A stretch of 29,407 nucleotides of DNA, from contig JAJRTK010000456.1 of assembly GCA_024278345.1 (NCBI GenBank), forward strand, positions 1 to 29,407. The letters run 5' to 3'. This DNA is from a bacterium. GTDB taxonomy: Bacteria; CSSED10-310; JAJRTK01. Every line of letters starts with the position of its first letter. Position 1 is the stretch's first letter. This document shows positions 22,067 through 29,407 of this stretch, one piece after another. A program made the translations under genes and the position numbers. The notes below the pieces were generated by a model. That model was given only the letters and a program-made list of their open reading frames with translations, was not told the DNA's origin and did not search any database.

Positions 22067-23779
22067 TTACCGTTCGTATCGAATTTGCAGGTACTCCGGG
22101 GTCCACATGGCCGCCCGGAGCTTGGTCTCCAGCGATTCGGTGGGGGGATTGTCGGCCAGGCCCTCGACCATGGCCCGCTGTACCGTCGCGAGGGCCACGG
22201 CCAAGGAACAGTCCCGGATCCTCCGAATATCCGGCACTAACGCACATTCATCGAGGTCTTCCCGGGTCACTTGTCCGGCCAACGCCTTGGCGGCATCCAG
22301 AAACATCCCGTCTGTCATGCGCCGAGCGCGGCAGAAGGTCACGCCGAGGCCAACGCCCGGAAAGATGAAGGCATTATTGCCCTGTCCGATCCGATAGCGC
22401 TTCCCTTGGTAATCCACGGGATCAAAAGGACTGCCGGTCACCACAAGAGCACGCCCGTTGGACCAACGGATCACCTGTTCCGCCGTGCATTCAGCTCGGG
22501 ACGTGGGGTTGGAAATAGGGAAGACCATGGGTCTTTCGGAGTGGCTCGCCATGAGCTCCACCACCTCCCGCGTGAACCTCCCCGTGGCTCCGGAGCTCCC
22601 GATGAGGATCGTCGGCCGGACATTGGCGATGGCCTCTTCCAGAGAGACTCTGGAGCGGTCCGCGCACTGGAATCCGGCGAGCTCTTCGAGGTCCCTGGCA
22701 TAGGTCGCCTTGAATGGTTCCAAGCGGATCCTGGCGCCAGTGATCAGGCCCTTGGTATCCACCATCCAAACCCTTCGGCGCGCCTCGGTCTTCGTGAGGC
22801 CGTCCTCCATCAGGGCGGCGACGAAGAGGTCGGCGATCCCCTTGGCTGAGGCGCCACCACCCAGGAGCACCGCCCGCTGATCCCGCATCCGGCCGCCTGT
22901 CACCCGAAGCCCCGAGTAGATGGCGGCCAAAATCACGGCTCCCGTCCCCTGGATATCGTCATTGAAGGTGCAAAGGCGATCCCGAAAGCGATCGAGCTGG
23001 TGGATGGCGTTGGCTTTCAGGAAATCTTCCCACTGGAGAAGGACGTTGGGAAACCGCTTCTGAACCGCGGTGACAAATTGGTCGATAAACTCCTGGTAAG
23101 CGTCACCGCGGATGCGCGGTTGGCGGAGCCCCAGATAGAGCGGATCCTCGATCCGCTCCTGATTGTCCGTCCCCACGTCGAGCATGATGGGGAGCGTACC
23201 GTAAGGTGAAATGCCTCCGCACAACGTATAGAGCGCCAGTTTCCCGATGGCGATCCCCATGCCACCGGCTCCCTGATCACCCAAGCCAAGAATCCTCTCG
23301 CCATCGGTCACAACAATGACCGATGGTGTCTGGCAGTGGAAGTTCGACAAGATCTTGTCCATGAGGTGGCGCTGGTCATGAGCGATGTAAAGCCCGCGGC
23401 TCTTGCGATAAATCAAGGAAAACTTCTGGCACGCCTCGCCCACCGTGGGCGTGTAGACAATGGGCATCATCTCCTGGAGATTCTCGTAGACCATCCGATA
23501 GAAGAGCACCTCGTTTCGGTCTTGCAGACTGGCCAAGAAGATGTATTTGTCCAGATCCGTCGGCTGCGATTGGAAATTCCGGTAGTTGCGCTGCAACTGC
23601 TGGTCAATGCTGGAGATGACCGGTGGCAGCAGCCCATGGAGATCCAAATCGTCCCGCTCCCCCATGCTGAACGCACTCGCCTTGTTGGTCAAGGGGTTCA
23701 TGAGGAGCATTCGGCCCTTGTACCTCGCGGCAAGATAATGCTGCCATGTCCCGGGATCTAACTTGATGGAGAAGTCCAT
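22067..23779 (-). CDS. maeA: NAD-type malic enzyme (malate dehydrogenase, oxaloacetate-decarboxylating)
   Basis: Malic enzyme converts malate to pyruvate and CO2 with reduction of NAD(P). The 570 residues fit the large class typified by E. coli MaeA/SfcA. Motifs in order: MPIVYTPTVGEACQKFS, VIVVTDGERILGLGDQG, GIAIGKLALYTLCGGISP, TFNDDIQGTGAVILAA, VLLGGGASAKGIADLF and PISNPTSRAECTAEQ. The full catalytic and metal-binding segments are intact. Cofactor preference is inferred from class only. ATG 23779 follows GAAAGGA. It is 84 bp from the end of the upstream protease gene and 11 bp from the scramblase homologue, with which it forms an operon. With gdhA in the same window it links TCA-cycle intermediates to pyruvate and glutamate. 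Confidence 0.95.
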   Translation of the reverse strand: MDFSIKLDPGTWQHYLAARYKGRMLLMNPLTNKASAFSMGERDDLDLHGLLPPVISSIDQQLQRNYRNFQSQPTDLDKYIFLASLQDRNEVLFYRMVYENLQEMMPIVYTPTVGEACQKFSLIYRKSRGLYIAHDQRHLMDKILSNFHCQTPSVIVVTDGERILGLGDQGAGGMGIAIGKLALYTLCGGISPYGTLPIMLDVGTDNQERIEDPLYLGLRQPRIRGDAYQEFIDQFVTAVQKRFPNVLLQWEDFLKANAIHQLDRFRDRLCTFNDDIQGTGAVILAAIYSGLRVTGGRMRDQRAVLLGGGASAKGIADLFVAALMEDGLTKTEARRRVWMVDTKGLITGARIRLEPFKATYARDLEELAGFQCADRSRVSLEEAIANVRPTILIGSSGATGRFTREVVELMASHSERPMVFPISNPTSRAECTAEQVIRWSNGRALVVTGSPFDPVDYQGKRYRIGQGNNAFIFPGVGLGVTFCRARRMTDGMFLDAAKALAGQVTREDLDECALVPDIRRIRDCSLAVALATVQRAMVEGLADNPPTESLETKLRAAMWTPEYLQIRYER

Positions 23780-23863
23780 GTCGGTTCCTTTCTACCCAAT
23801 CCGTGGCGAAGCTCCTTCTCAGGCCCATGCCCTGGGGAAGCTCCCACCCCGAGCTGGCCAGGA

Positions 23864-26800
23864 TCATTCACGCCTCCTGAAAACCCCATGAGTGGCCAGA
23901 AGGGAAAAGAGAAGCAGGACAAGAAGCATCGCCAGAACCCGCGGAGCCTCAACCATGGTGGCGGGGACTGCCTTTACCGGGACCACGACGCTTGTCTGGT
24001 TCGACGTGACATTGACCAAGTAGAGCTGTTCATCCCGCACCAAGGCTCGAGTCATGATGGTCCCTTCCCCCAGAGTGTTCGACACCCCTATTCCCAGCTG
24101 CGTCGCTCGAGAAGTTGTATAAAGCTCCATCCAGCTATCCTGGGGAAAAGCGTTTGTGAATTGGACCTCGCTCTGGCCTTCGACAATTGGCTCCACAAGC
24201 GAAGGTAGAGAGGGCGAGGGCGAAGGAGTCGGTGTCGGCGTAGCCGTGAAGATCGCCGGCGCCGTTGGGGTCGGTGTAGAGGTGGACGAAGGAGTAGGAG
24301 TCGAGGTTCGGGTAAGGGTAGGAGTTTGTGTCGATGTCGATGTTGGTGTTGCCGTGAACGTAGACGTACTCGAGGGTGAAGGTATGGATGTCTGCGTGAG
24401 CGTCGCCGTGGCTGTGGCAGTGGGAGTCGAGGTTGGTATCGGCGTGGGCGTGCGGGTCACGGTGGAAGTCGCGGTGGGTGTGGAACTTGGCGTCGCCGTA
24501 AACGTTGCCGTTGCTGTCGGCGTTGCCGTCGCGGGGGTCGCTTCGGTAGAGCATATCGTCAAGCTCCACGCCGCAAGCTGTCCACTGTCTCCCGAGGCGG
24601 AATCGGTAATCACAAGTGTCCAGATTCCCTGCTGATCTTCGCCGTCGAAGATGGAGAGCGGGTTGCTCGGCTGGTAAGCTCCTCCGCCCACCGGTGGGCA
24701 GGGAAAAGGCCCAGACGCCTCATCATCGAGCGTGAGGTCGAAGTTTTGAGTGCTGCTACACGAAGAGACATCAAGAATCGTGGATGAAATTGTGGTGGGA
24801 CTCTGGAGATCGAAAAGCAGGTCTCCCATCCAGGTGTGGGTACCTTGAAGAGTCACATCGACATCGATAATTGCCCCGGAAATAGGCACCGGAAGAGTCG
24901 AAGTCGTCGTTCCACTGGTTCCGGTGCTGGGAATGGGTAGAGGAACGTTCGTGCTTGAATACTGAACGCAGGAGATCACGGCCGTCGTAAACGAGAAGGT
25001 GGTGGAAACCTGCGTCCCACAGGCATTCTGAGGGGTCACCCTCCAGTAGTGGAGGCTGTTTTGCGCCAACGGTGTCGTCACGGCGTAGCTCGGCCCCGAC
25101 ACCGTGGCGGTTTGGACAATCGTCGTGAAATTGGGGTCGGTGGCCAGGTCGATGGTGTAGCTCATGGCGTCCGCCACGGCGGACCAGGTGAACGTGGGAA
25201 GAAGGGAGACTCCCAAGGCTCCATCGACCGGAGATAGAAGTGTGGGCGCCGCCGGTGGCGACTTGGCCAGAAAAAACTCCACCGAATCGCTCTTCAGCAC
25301 ATGAGTCGGGTCCGAATCTCCCGCGATCTGAATCGTGTAAGAACCAGCGGATCCGGCCGCCGTATTGCCGATGGTCATTCCAGTGGAGGCGGGGGGCGTC
25401 AGCGGGTTCACATTGAACGTCACCATCGTGCCCGCGGGCTGCCCCGTAGCCGCAAGAGTCACAGGCTCGGCAAACCCGTTCACCGAGGTCAAGGCCACCG
25501 TGAAATTCCCTGGATTCGGGGCACAGACACCGAGGATCTTGGGAGTTGCATCAAGCTTGTAGCTGGAATAAGGAAGGCAGACGTCCGGCAACGGCCATAC
25601 GAGGTCGATCCGACCGTACCCGAAGGTGTTGTTGGGAATCTGCGACCCTGGAATCCCCCCGCAGGTCTGTGTGGAAGTCTTGGGAACGGCGGTCTGGATG
25701 ATGCACTGCTCCACGGCATTGACGTTTCCGGCTAGGGCCGGTTCGGCGGAGATGAGGAGAGCCGTTTGCCCTGCCACGTGAGGCCCAGCCATGCTCGTGC
25801 CGCTCAACGATGTGTAGCCACCTCCCCGCAACGCCGAACGGACACCGACTCCCGGCGCGGAAATATCAGGTTTGAGCCGGTTGCTTCCATCCACCGTCAC
25901 TGGCCCGCGACTGGAAAATCCGGCGATGGAATCGCTGGAATCGGTGGCGCCCACGGAAAAGCTGGCATCATAGATCGCCGCTGGATCGCTCACGGTGCTG
26001 CAAGAGGAACCGGAGTTTCCGGCTGAAACGACGACGACAATCCCAGCCGCGCGAGCATTCTCCACGACGGTCAAGAGGACATTCGGATCGGTGCATCCCT
26101 CGCTGGGCGGACAACCCCAAGAATTATTGATCACGTGGGGGGCCTTTGTGGGGTCGGCATTCTGGTCATTGAGATCCGTCGGCGCCACAAACCATTGGAA
26201 GCACTCGCTATAAGTCGTTGGTGTCCCCGCTCCCACATCCATGTTGCGACAGCCTATCCAGGTGGAACCCGGGGCCATGCCAACCTGGTTCCCGGCCCCG
26301 TCATCCCCCACCATCGTGCCCATGGTGTGGGTGCCATGGCCATGGTCGTCACAGGGAACCGGAGAATCAAGGCCACAGCTCCCTCCGTTCCCGGTGTGGA
26401 TGGCGTCGTGCCAGTTGTAATTGTGGTCGGCCACGGCCCCGTCCCAGCCTCGATACTGGCCCTGGATCGCAGCGTGGGCCCACTCATAGCCTGTATCTTG
26501 ACCGGCGACGACGACATTCTGTCCCGTCACCCCCGCCGCCCAGAAACCGGGCGCCCGCACTTTCGAGATATTCCACTCAATCGCTGATGGCTTCGCCATG
26601 CCCGGCGAAGGAGATGGTAGATCCGGAAGTCGCACTTTGGGATTGGCATACAGATGGGCCACATCGCCCCTTGACGCCAACTCCTTGACCAGCCTCCGGT
26701 CACCCCGGACCCAAATCATATTGGCGATCCAGTAGGCGCGGTGGGAAACACCTTTCCGCTCCAATGCCTGGAGCAATAAGGGCTGCGTCCGCGCCGCGAC

Positions 26801-27121
26801 AGCCGTAAGACGCTGGAAAACATAGCGGCCCTTCTGTTCCTTTAAAGGCAGCAGGGCGGCTTCCCTCAAGTCCGCCTGTTCCGCCAAGAAAACAAGAAAC
26901 TCTGTTTCGGAAGAGCCTTCGCTGGTCTCCAGGACCCAGGGGTCCACCTTGGCACGCCATTCTGGTCCCGTGGCATGGGCAACACTGGCAATCACCGACG
27001 TAGACAAACCCAAATAGAAATAGAAGGCGAACGCCAAGGGGGAATGGGCTAGAGAAGGATCCCGGCTGGAAGCACGAAGCCCCATTGGGAGGCGAAATGA
27101 AAAAGGTTGAACACAAAGCAT
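23864..27121 (-). CDS. Secreted S8 (subtilisin-type) protease with P-domain, Thr/Pro-rich linker and C-terminal anchor
   Basis: A 1085-residue protein. In order: a long signal peptide ending near residue 50; an I9-like propeptide (about 70-165); the S8 catalytic domain with D209 (AGQDTGY), H262 ([11 protein letters not shown]), oxyanion N369 (SAGNSG) and S443 ([13 protein letters not shown]); a beta-sandwich region; a fibronectin-like segment ([19 protein letters not shown]); a proprotein-convertase P-domain ([16 protein letters not shown], then [18 protein letters not shown]); a Thr/Pro/Ser-rich stretch of about 110 residues; and a short terminal domain ending in a hydrophobic helix and FRRRE. 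The triad is complete, so the enzyme should be active and cell-surface held. ATG 27121 is chosen because GGAAAGG lies six bases upstream; a GTG at 27145 is the alternative. No neighbour suggests a substrate. Confidence 0.93.
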   Translation of the reverse strand: MLCVQPFSFRLPMGLRASSRDPSLAHSPLAFAFYFYLGLSTSVIASVAHATGPEWRAKVDPWVLETSEGSSETEFLVFLAEQADLREAALLPLKEQKGRYVFQRLTAVAARTQPLLLQALERKGVSHRAYWIANMIWVRGDRRLVKELASRGDVAHLYANPKVRLPDLPSPSPGMAKPSAIEWNISKVRAPGFWAAGVTGQNVVVAGQDTGYEWAHAAIQGQYRGWDGAVADHNYNWHDAIHTGNGGSCGLDSPVPCDDHGHGTHTMGTMVGDDGAGNQVGMAPGSTWIGCRNMDVGAGTPTTYSECFQWFVAPTDLNDQNADPTKAPHVINNSWGCPPSEGCTDPNVLLTVVENARAAGIVVVVSAGNSGSSCSTVSDPAAIYDASFSVGATDSSDSIAGFSSRGPVTVDGSNRLKPDISAPGVGVRSALRGGGYTSLSGTSMAGPHVAGQTALLISAEPALAGNVNAVEQCIIQTAVPKTSTQTCGGIPGSQIPNNTFGYGRIDLVWPLPDVCLPYSSYKLDATPKILGVCAPNPGNFTVALTSVNGFAEPVTLAATGQPAGTMVTFNVNPLTPPASTGMTIGNTAAGSAGSYTIQIAGDSDPTHVLKSDSVEFFLAKSPPAAPTLLSPVDGALGVSLLPTFTWSAVADAMSYTIDLATDPNFTTIVQTATVSGPSYAVTTPLAQNSLHYWRVTPQNACGTQVSTTFSFTTAVISCVQYSSTNVPLPIPSTGTSGTTTSTLPVPISGAIIDVDVTLQGTHTWMGDLLFDLQSPTTISSTILDVSSCSSTQNFDLTLDDEASGPFPCPPVGGGAYQPSNPLSIFDGEDQQGIWTLVITDSASGDSGQLAAWSLTICSTEATPATATPTATATFTATPSSTPTATSTVTRTPTPIPTSTPTATATATLTQTSIPSPSSTSTFTATPTSTSTQTPTLTRTSTPTPSSTSTPTPTAPAIFTATPTPTPSPSPSLPSLVEPIVEGQSEVQFTNAFPQDSWMELYTTSRATQLGIGVSNTLGEGTIMTRALVRDEQLYLVNVTSNQTSVVVPVKAVPATMVEAPRVLAMLLVLLLFSLLATHGVFRRRE
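24205..24545. repeat. Low-complexity Thr/Pro/Ser repeat region in the protease gene
   Basis: The DNA is a degenerate run of short units coding for TPT, TAT, TST and SPS motifs on the minus strand. It gives about 110 residues of flexible, probably exposed linker between P-domain and C-terminus. A shorter relative occurs between the two barrels of the GH114-like protein near 12570-12710. Confidence 0.85.
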
Positions 27122-27207
27122 GAGATACCTTTCCAAAGACTGCACCCTGATCCGCCGTTGACCGTGGGTGAGAAAGCCACGGGTCCGCGATTCTCCCAGT
27201 CTATCTT

Positions 27208-28365
27208 TTATTCGAGCTGAAGACTCATGAGATCGGGAGGATCATAAGCGATGAGAATGAGATCGTCGCCTGCCTCGAAACGGCGAAACTTGTCATTCTT
27301 GACTCCTCGCTTGACCTGCCTGGGGTTGAGAACGAGCTTTCCGTCACGACCGCGGCGGAGACCCACCAGGATGACCGGATTCTCCGCGTCTCTGTGAGCG
27401 TTCAACATTTCCGCGACCTCGGAAAATGTTTTACCAAGAAATAGGTTCTCAGGATAATTGCCGGATTTGACGACATAAATCTCGTTGGTGTCGCCCGAGT
27501 AGGTGAGCATGTGATCGTAGACTTCGGAAAGACGCTGGTAAAGGGCACTTTGGGCCAGGATACCCAGCCCGTAATCAGCAGCGCAAACCACTTCTTCAAC
27601 GCCGGCGTCCCGAAGGTGTTGGGTCTTGCGGTGGTCCGAGGCTTCGGCAACGATGTGCGGCTTGGCCTGAGACACGCACAGACTCTGGATCGCCAAAGCG
27701 ATGAGCACTGAAGTCGCATCCGGATCGGAGCTCTCGTGGTCCGCCAACAAGATGACGCTCTTGGCCCGATGGACTCTGGCCCGCCGGAGTACCTCGTGAA
27801 GAGTGGGGTCGTTCCTGACAAAAAAGACCTTCTCGTACTCAGGATTTTTGCGCAGCTCCGCTTCGTTGGGATCCTTGGGGGTAATCACGACAATATCCGT
27901 CTCTGGCTCCGCCTGCTTGGAATGGAGTTCGCGGATAATCCGGTCACCTCCGGAATTCCAGTGACAAATGGCAATATGATCTTCCAGGTGATCGGGCATC
28001 TCTTTCTCCTTAAGTCTTCTCTGGACAAAGATTGAAGCGATGAATCCCGTGACGACAACCATGAATGCAGCGCCGAGCACGAAGGCCAGGAGTGAAACAG
28101 CCTTGCCAAGGGTGGTTACAGGCCCGAAGTCCTCAAATCCGCTCAGAAAAAAGACAACGGTGAGCCATAGGGCATCGAAGTAGGTGCGGCAGCGTGGGTT
28201 GACCTGAACCTCGGCCAAGTAGAGTACAAGCCCACTCAGCAAGAAGACCGCGCCGAAAAGCATCGCCATCTTGGCGTAGGTCCAAACCTGCTTGATCTGC
28301 TCCTTGCCTATTCCACTCACCCACGCCAACAGCGCCCCTCCAGCATCGAAAGAAATCCTCTCCAT
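27208..28365 (-). CDS. Two-TM ion channel with RCK (TrkA-N) domain and atypical selectivity filter
   Basis: The 385-residue protein has TM1 about residues 32-52, a pore helix and filter (ALWLTVVFFLSGFEDFGP) and TM2 about 88-112. A cytosolic RCK region begins at HIAICHWNSGGDRIIREL and a TrkA-C-like end closes the protein. The layout is that of MthK/GsuK-type ligand-gated potassium channels. However, where the signature TVGYGD should stand the sequence reads SGFEDFG, so potassium selectivity is doubtful. The RCK part, including LLADHESSDPDATSVLIALA, looks intact. ATG 28365 is preferred because further upstream the frame enters the perfect hairpin at 28406-28433; a GTG at 28374 is also possible. 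It lies between the protease and hemerythrin genes in the same direction. Confidence 0.85.
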   Translation of the reverse strand: MERISFDAGGALLAWVSGIGKEQIKQVWTYAKMAMLFGAVFLLSGLVLYLAEVQVNPRCRTYFDALWLTVVFFLSGFEDFGPVTTLGKAVSLLAFVLGAAFMVVVTGFIASIFVQRRLKEKEMPDHLEDHIAICHWNSGGDRIIRELHSKQAEPETDIVVITPKDPNEAELRKNPEYEKVFFVRNDPTLHEVLRRARVHRAKSVILLADHESSDPDATSVLIALAIQSLCVSQAKPHIVAEASDHRKTQHLRDAGVEEVVCAADYGLGILAQSALYQRLSEVYDHMLTYSGDTNEIYVVKSGNYPENLFLGKTFSEVAEMLNAHRDAENPVILVGLRRGRDGKLVLNPRQVKRGVKNDKFRRFEAGDDLILIAYDPPDLMSLQLE

Positions 28366-28405
28366 TTCTCTCACGGAACTTCCGACACTTGCAGCAAAAC
28401 ACGAA

Positions 28406-28433
28406 GTAGGGGTGGTTCGCAAACCACCCCTAC
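28406..28433. repeat. Perfect 12-bp inverted repeat (intergenic hairpin)
   Basis: GTAGGGGTGGTT at 28406-28417, loop CGCA, and AACCACCCCTAC at 28422-28433. This lies between the channel and hemerythrin genes. On the minus strand it is followed by TTCGTGTTTTG, a weak T-rich tail, so it could act as a poor terminator for the hemerythrin gene. Its form is that of dispersed palindromic repeats. Confidence 0.85.
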
Positions 28434-28484
28434 CCTTTTCACACCAAGTCCCATGCTAGCTGGCACAACTCTTTGTCGACTCGC

Positions 28485-29045
28485 CTAGCCCGCCGCGGCG
28501 AATTTTTCCTGGAGCCGCACGGCAAAGTTCTCGAACTCCGCCTTTACACCTGCCCCAAGCTCCACATTGTCCGCGTTGTCAAACAAGACCGCCAATTTGC
28601 TCTGCTCAGATTCAGTCAACGCCTGCTCCGCCATGGAAAAAAGACAGTGATCCTCCTTTTGGATGTGCTGCCGCAAAAGAGCCGAAAATTTCCTGGCATT
28701 CTCCACGTACGCCGCCACAGCAGCCGCATCGCCTTCGGCGGCTCCGTCGATGGCGGAGGCCATCCGCCCTACCAGCTCGCGGCCCTGGGTATGTTCGATC
28801 CTCATGACGGCCGTGGGTCCCGCGCTGGGTGAAAAACCACGGCTCTCCATCATGGGAAAGAGCTTGTCCTCTTCCTTGGCATGGTGGCATTTGTCAGCGT
28901 AACCCTGGAAAAAAGATACGACATCCTGGGCCGTCTCAGCATCGAGAGACTTCTCCCGCTCGCAGGCAGCGGCCATCTGGTCCAGACAATCGAGAACCTT
29001 CTCGATGACCCGGTGTTCATCCTTCAAAACTTGAATCGGTCGCAT
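28485..29045 (-). CDS. Hemerythrin-like (HHE cation-binding) protein
   Basis: The 186 residues form a four-helix bundle of the HHE type, which holds a non-haem di-iron centre able to bind O2, NO or act in iron or redox sensing. Candidate ligands are H11 (KDEHRVIE), H54/H55 and E58/E59 (KCHHAKEEDKLFP), H85 (RIEHTQGRELV) and H127 with E131 (RQHIQKEDHCLF). The pattern matches cytosolic members of the DUF438/HHE type that protect against nitric oxide or oxygen. There is no signal or transmembrane segment. ATG 29045 follows AGAGG at a usual spacing. An inverted repeat upstream (29071-29099) may be its operator. The gene stands as the first of the leftward channel-protease run, or is separated from it by the hairpin at 28406. 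Confidence 0.92.
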   Translation of the reverse strand: MRPIQVLKDEHRVIEKVLDCLDQMAAACEREKSLDAETAQDVVSFFQGYADKCHHAKEEDKLFPMMESRGFSPSAGPTAVMRIEHTQGRELVGRMASAIDGAAEGDAAAVAAYVENARKFSALLRQHIQKEDHCLFSMAEQALTESEQSKLAVLFDNADNVELGAGVKAEFENFAVRLQEKFAAAG

Positions 29046-29070
29046 GGTGAAACCTCTATTGATCAGTGGT

Positions 29071-29099
29071 TAAAAGTTAGGCTCTAATTAAGACTTTTA
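29071..29099. promoter_or_regulatory. Inverted repeat upstream of the hemerythrin gene
   Basis: TAAAAGT (29071-29077) and ACTTTTA (29093-29099) form a 7-bp inverted repeat with a 15-base AT-rich spacer, 26 bp ahead of the ATG. AT-rich dyads in this position often bind redox or NO regulators, but the sequence matches no operator I know and no clear -35/-10 pair accompanies it. Confidence 0.4.
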
Positions 29100-29186
29100 C
29101 CTCCATAAATCAACCCCTCTCAAAATCTGATGGCCGGGACGATTCCTGGTCGTAAGAGGCTTTCAGGGCATGGAGAAAGGATCAAG

Positions 29187-29260
29187 GGCGATGATAGGCG
29201 AGTGGCGGCGGACGGACTGCCGCCGACGCGAGCGGAAGTCAAGGCAAAGGAAAACAAGGG
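29187..29260 (-). repeat. Dispersed palindromic intergenic element, copy D
   Basis: On the minus strand the arm CCCTTGTTTTCCTTTGCC is followed by TTGACTTCCGCTCGCGTC. Then comes CGGCGG, the same 8-base loop as copy A, CCGCCG (29206-29225), and GCCACTCGCC. Copies A and D share the whole palindrome including the loop CAGTCCGT. The region 29100-29407 contains no other supported gene; frames here that seem to encode peptides are read through this element. Confidence 0.75.
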
Positions 29261-29345
29261 ATTTCGAGGACCTATCAGATCCGGTTGACAAGTCCACGCA
29301 CGAAAGGAACCCACCGTTCAATTCCGTGAATCCCGTCCAGCCCGC

Positions 29346-29364
29346 CACCGGCAAGATGCCGGTG
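29346..29364. repeat. Intergenic hairpin near the right edge
   Basis: CACCGGC (29346-29352), loop AAGAT, GCCGGTG (29358-29364), set in GC-rich flanks. No T-run follows. It is unrelated in sequence to the four-copy element next to it. Confidence 0.7.
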
Positions 29365-29407
29365 CCACCAGGGCGGCGCCGCGGAGTGTAAAGCAAAAAC
29401 GCGGGGA

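Noticed and set aside
24205-24545. CRISPR or minisatellite array in the protease gene
   Set aside because: The short units are degenerate Thr/Pro codons in one open frame, without fixed repeat length or spacers.
29120-29396. Short peptides readable on both strands near the right edge
   Set aside because: They are translations of dispersed repeat copy D and the adjacent hairpin; similar frames appear at copy A (7969-8202), which points to repeat DNA rather than genes.

Overview
The window carries 17 protein-coding genes on GC-rich chromosomal DNA from a Gram-negative-type bacterium. The evidence for that is lipoprotein and Sec signals, type IV pilus-like prepilins, a Tgl/PilF-like TPR lipoprotein, and the cell-division cluster start mraZ-rsmH. 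Thr/Pro-rich linkers, FHA and PATAN-type regulators and abundant palindromic intergenic repeats suggest an environmental lineage of the deltaproteobacterial, Acidobacteria or candidate-phylum kind. The sequence alone does not fix the taxon. I see no phage genes, insertion sequences, tRNAs, rRNAs or CRISPR arrays.

Left end (1-4.9 kb). mraZ and the start of rsmH run leftwards from a sigma70-like promoter with a MraZ operator just downstream of its -10. A second, better-matching MraZ-type box pair lies about 170 bp upstream in the opposite orientation. A near-consensus promoter at 1880-1909 then drives a rightward operon: a membrane FHA/zinc-ribbon protein, a SAM hydroxide adenosyltransferase (DUF62) and a TPR lipoprotein.

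Pilus and surface region (4.9-14.3 kb). All genes but one run leftwards: a large secreted protein with two GH114-like barrels, a PilV-like prepilin, a large PilX-like protein with calcium-loop motifs, a PATAN (DUF4388)-type regulator with a transmembrane helix, and a pseudopilin coupled to that regulator by a TGATG overlap. A small lipoprotein gene faces the next block.

Metabolic and signalling region (14.3-23.8 kb). It holds a protein joining two receiver-like domains to a PEP-synthase/PPDK-type ATP-grasp domain; NADP-type glutamate dehydrogenase (gdhA), with a terminator between the two; a divergent orphan ATP-grasp protein; and a malic enzyme followed 11 bp later by a zinc-ribbon phospholipid scramblase homologue.

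Right end (23.8-29.4 kb). It holds a secreted S8 protease with a P-domain, Thr/Pro-rich linker and C-terminal anchor; a two-TM RCK channel with a non-canonical selectivity filter; and a hemerythrin-like protein.

The clearest signal outside genes is a dispersed intergenic element, with four copies in 29 kb. It has a conserved arm and a variable GC-rich palindrome. Other unrelated hairpin elements lie at 11.27-11.35, 28.41-28.43 and 29.35 kb.
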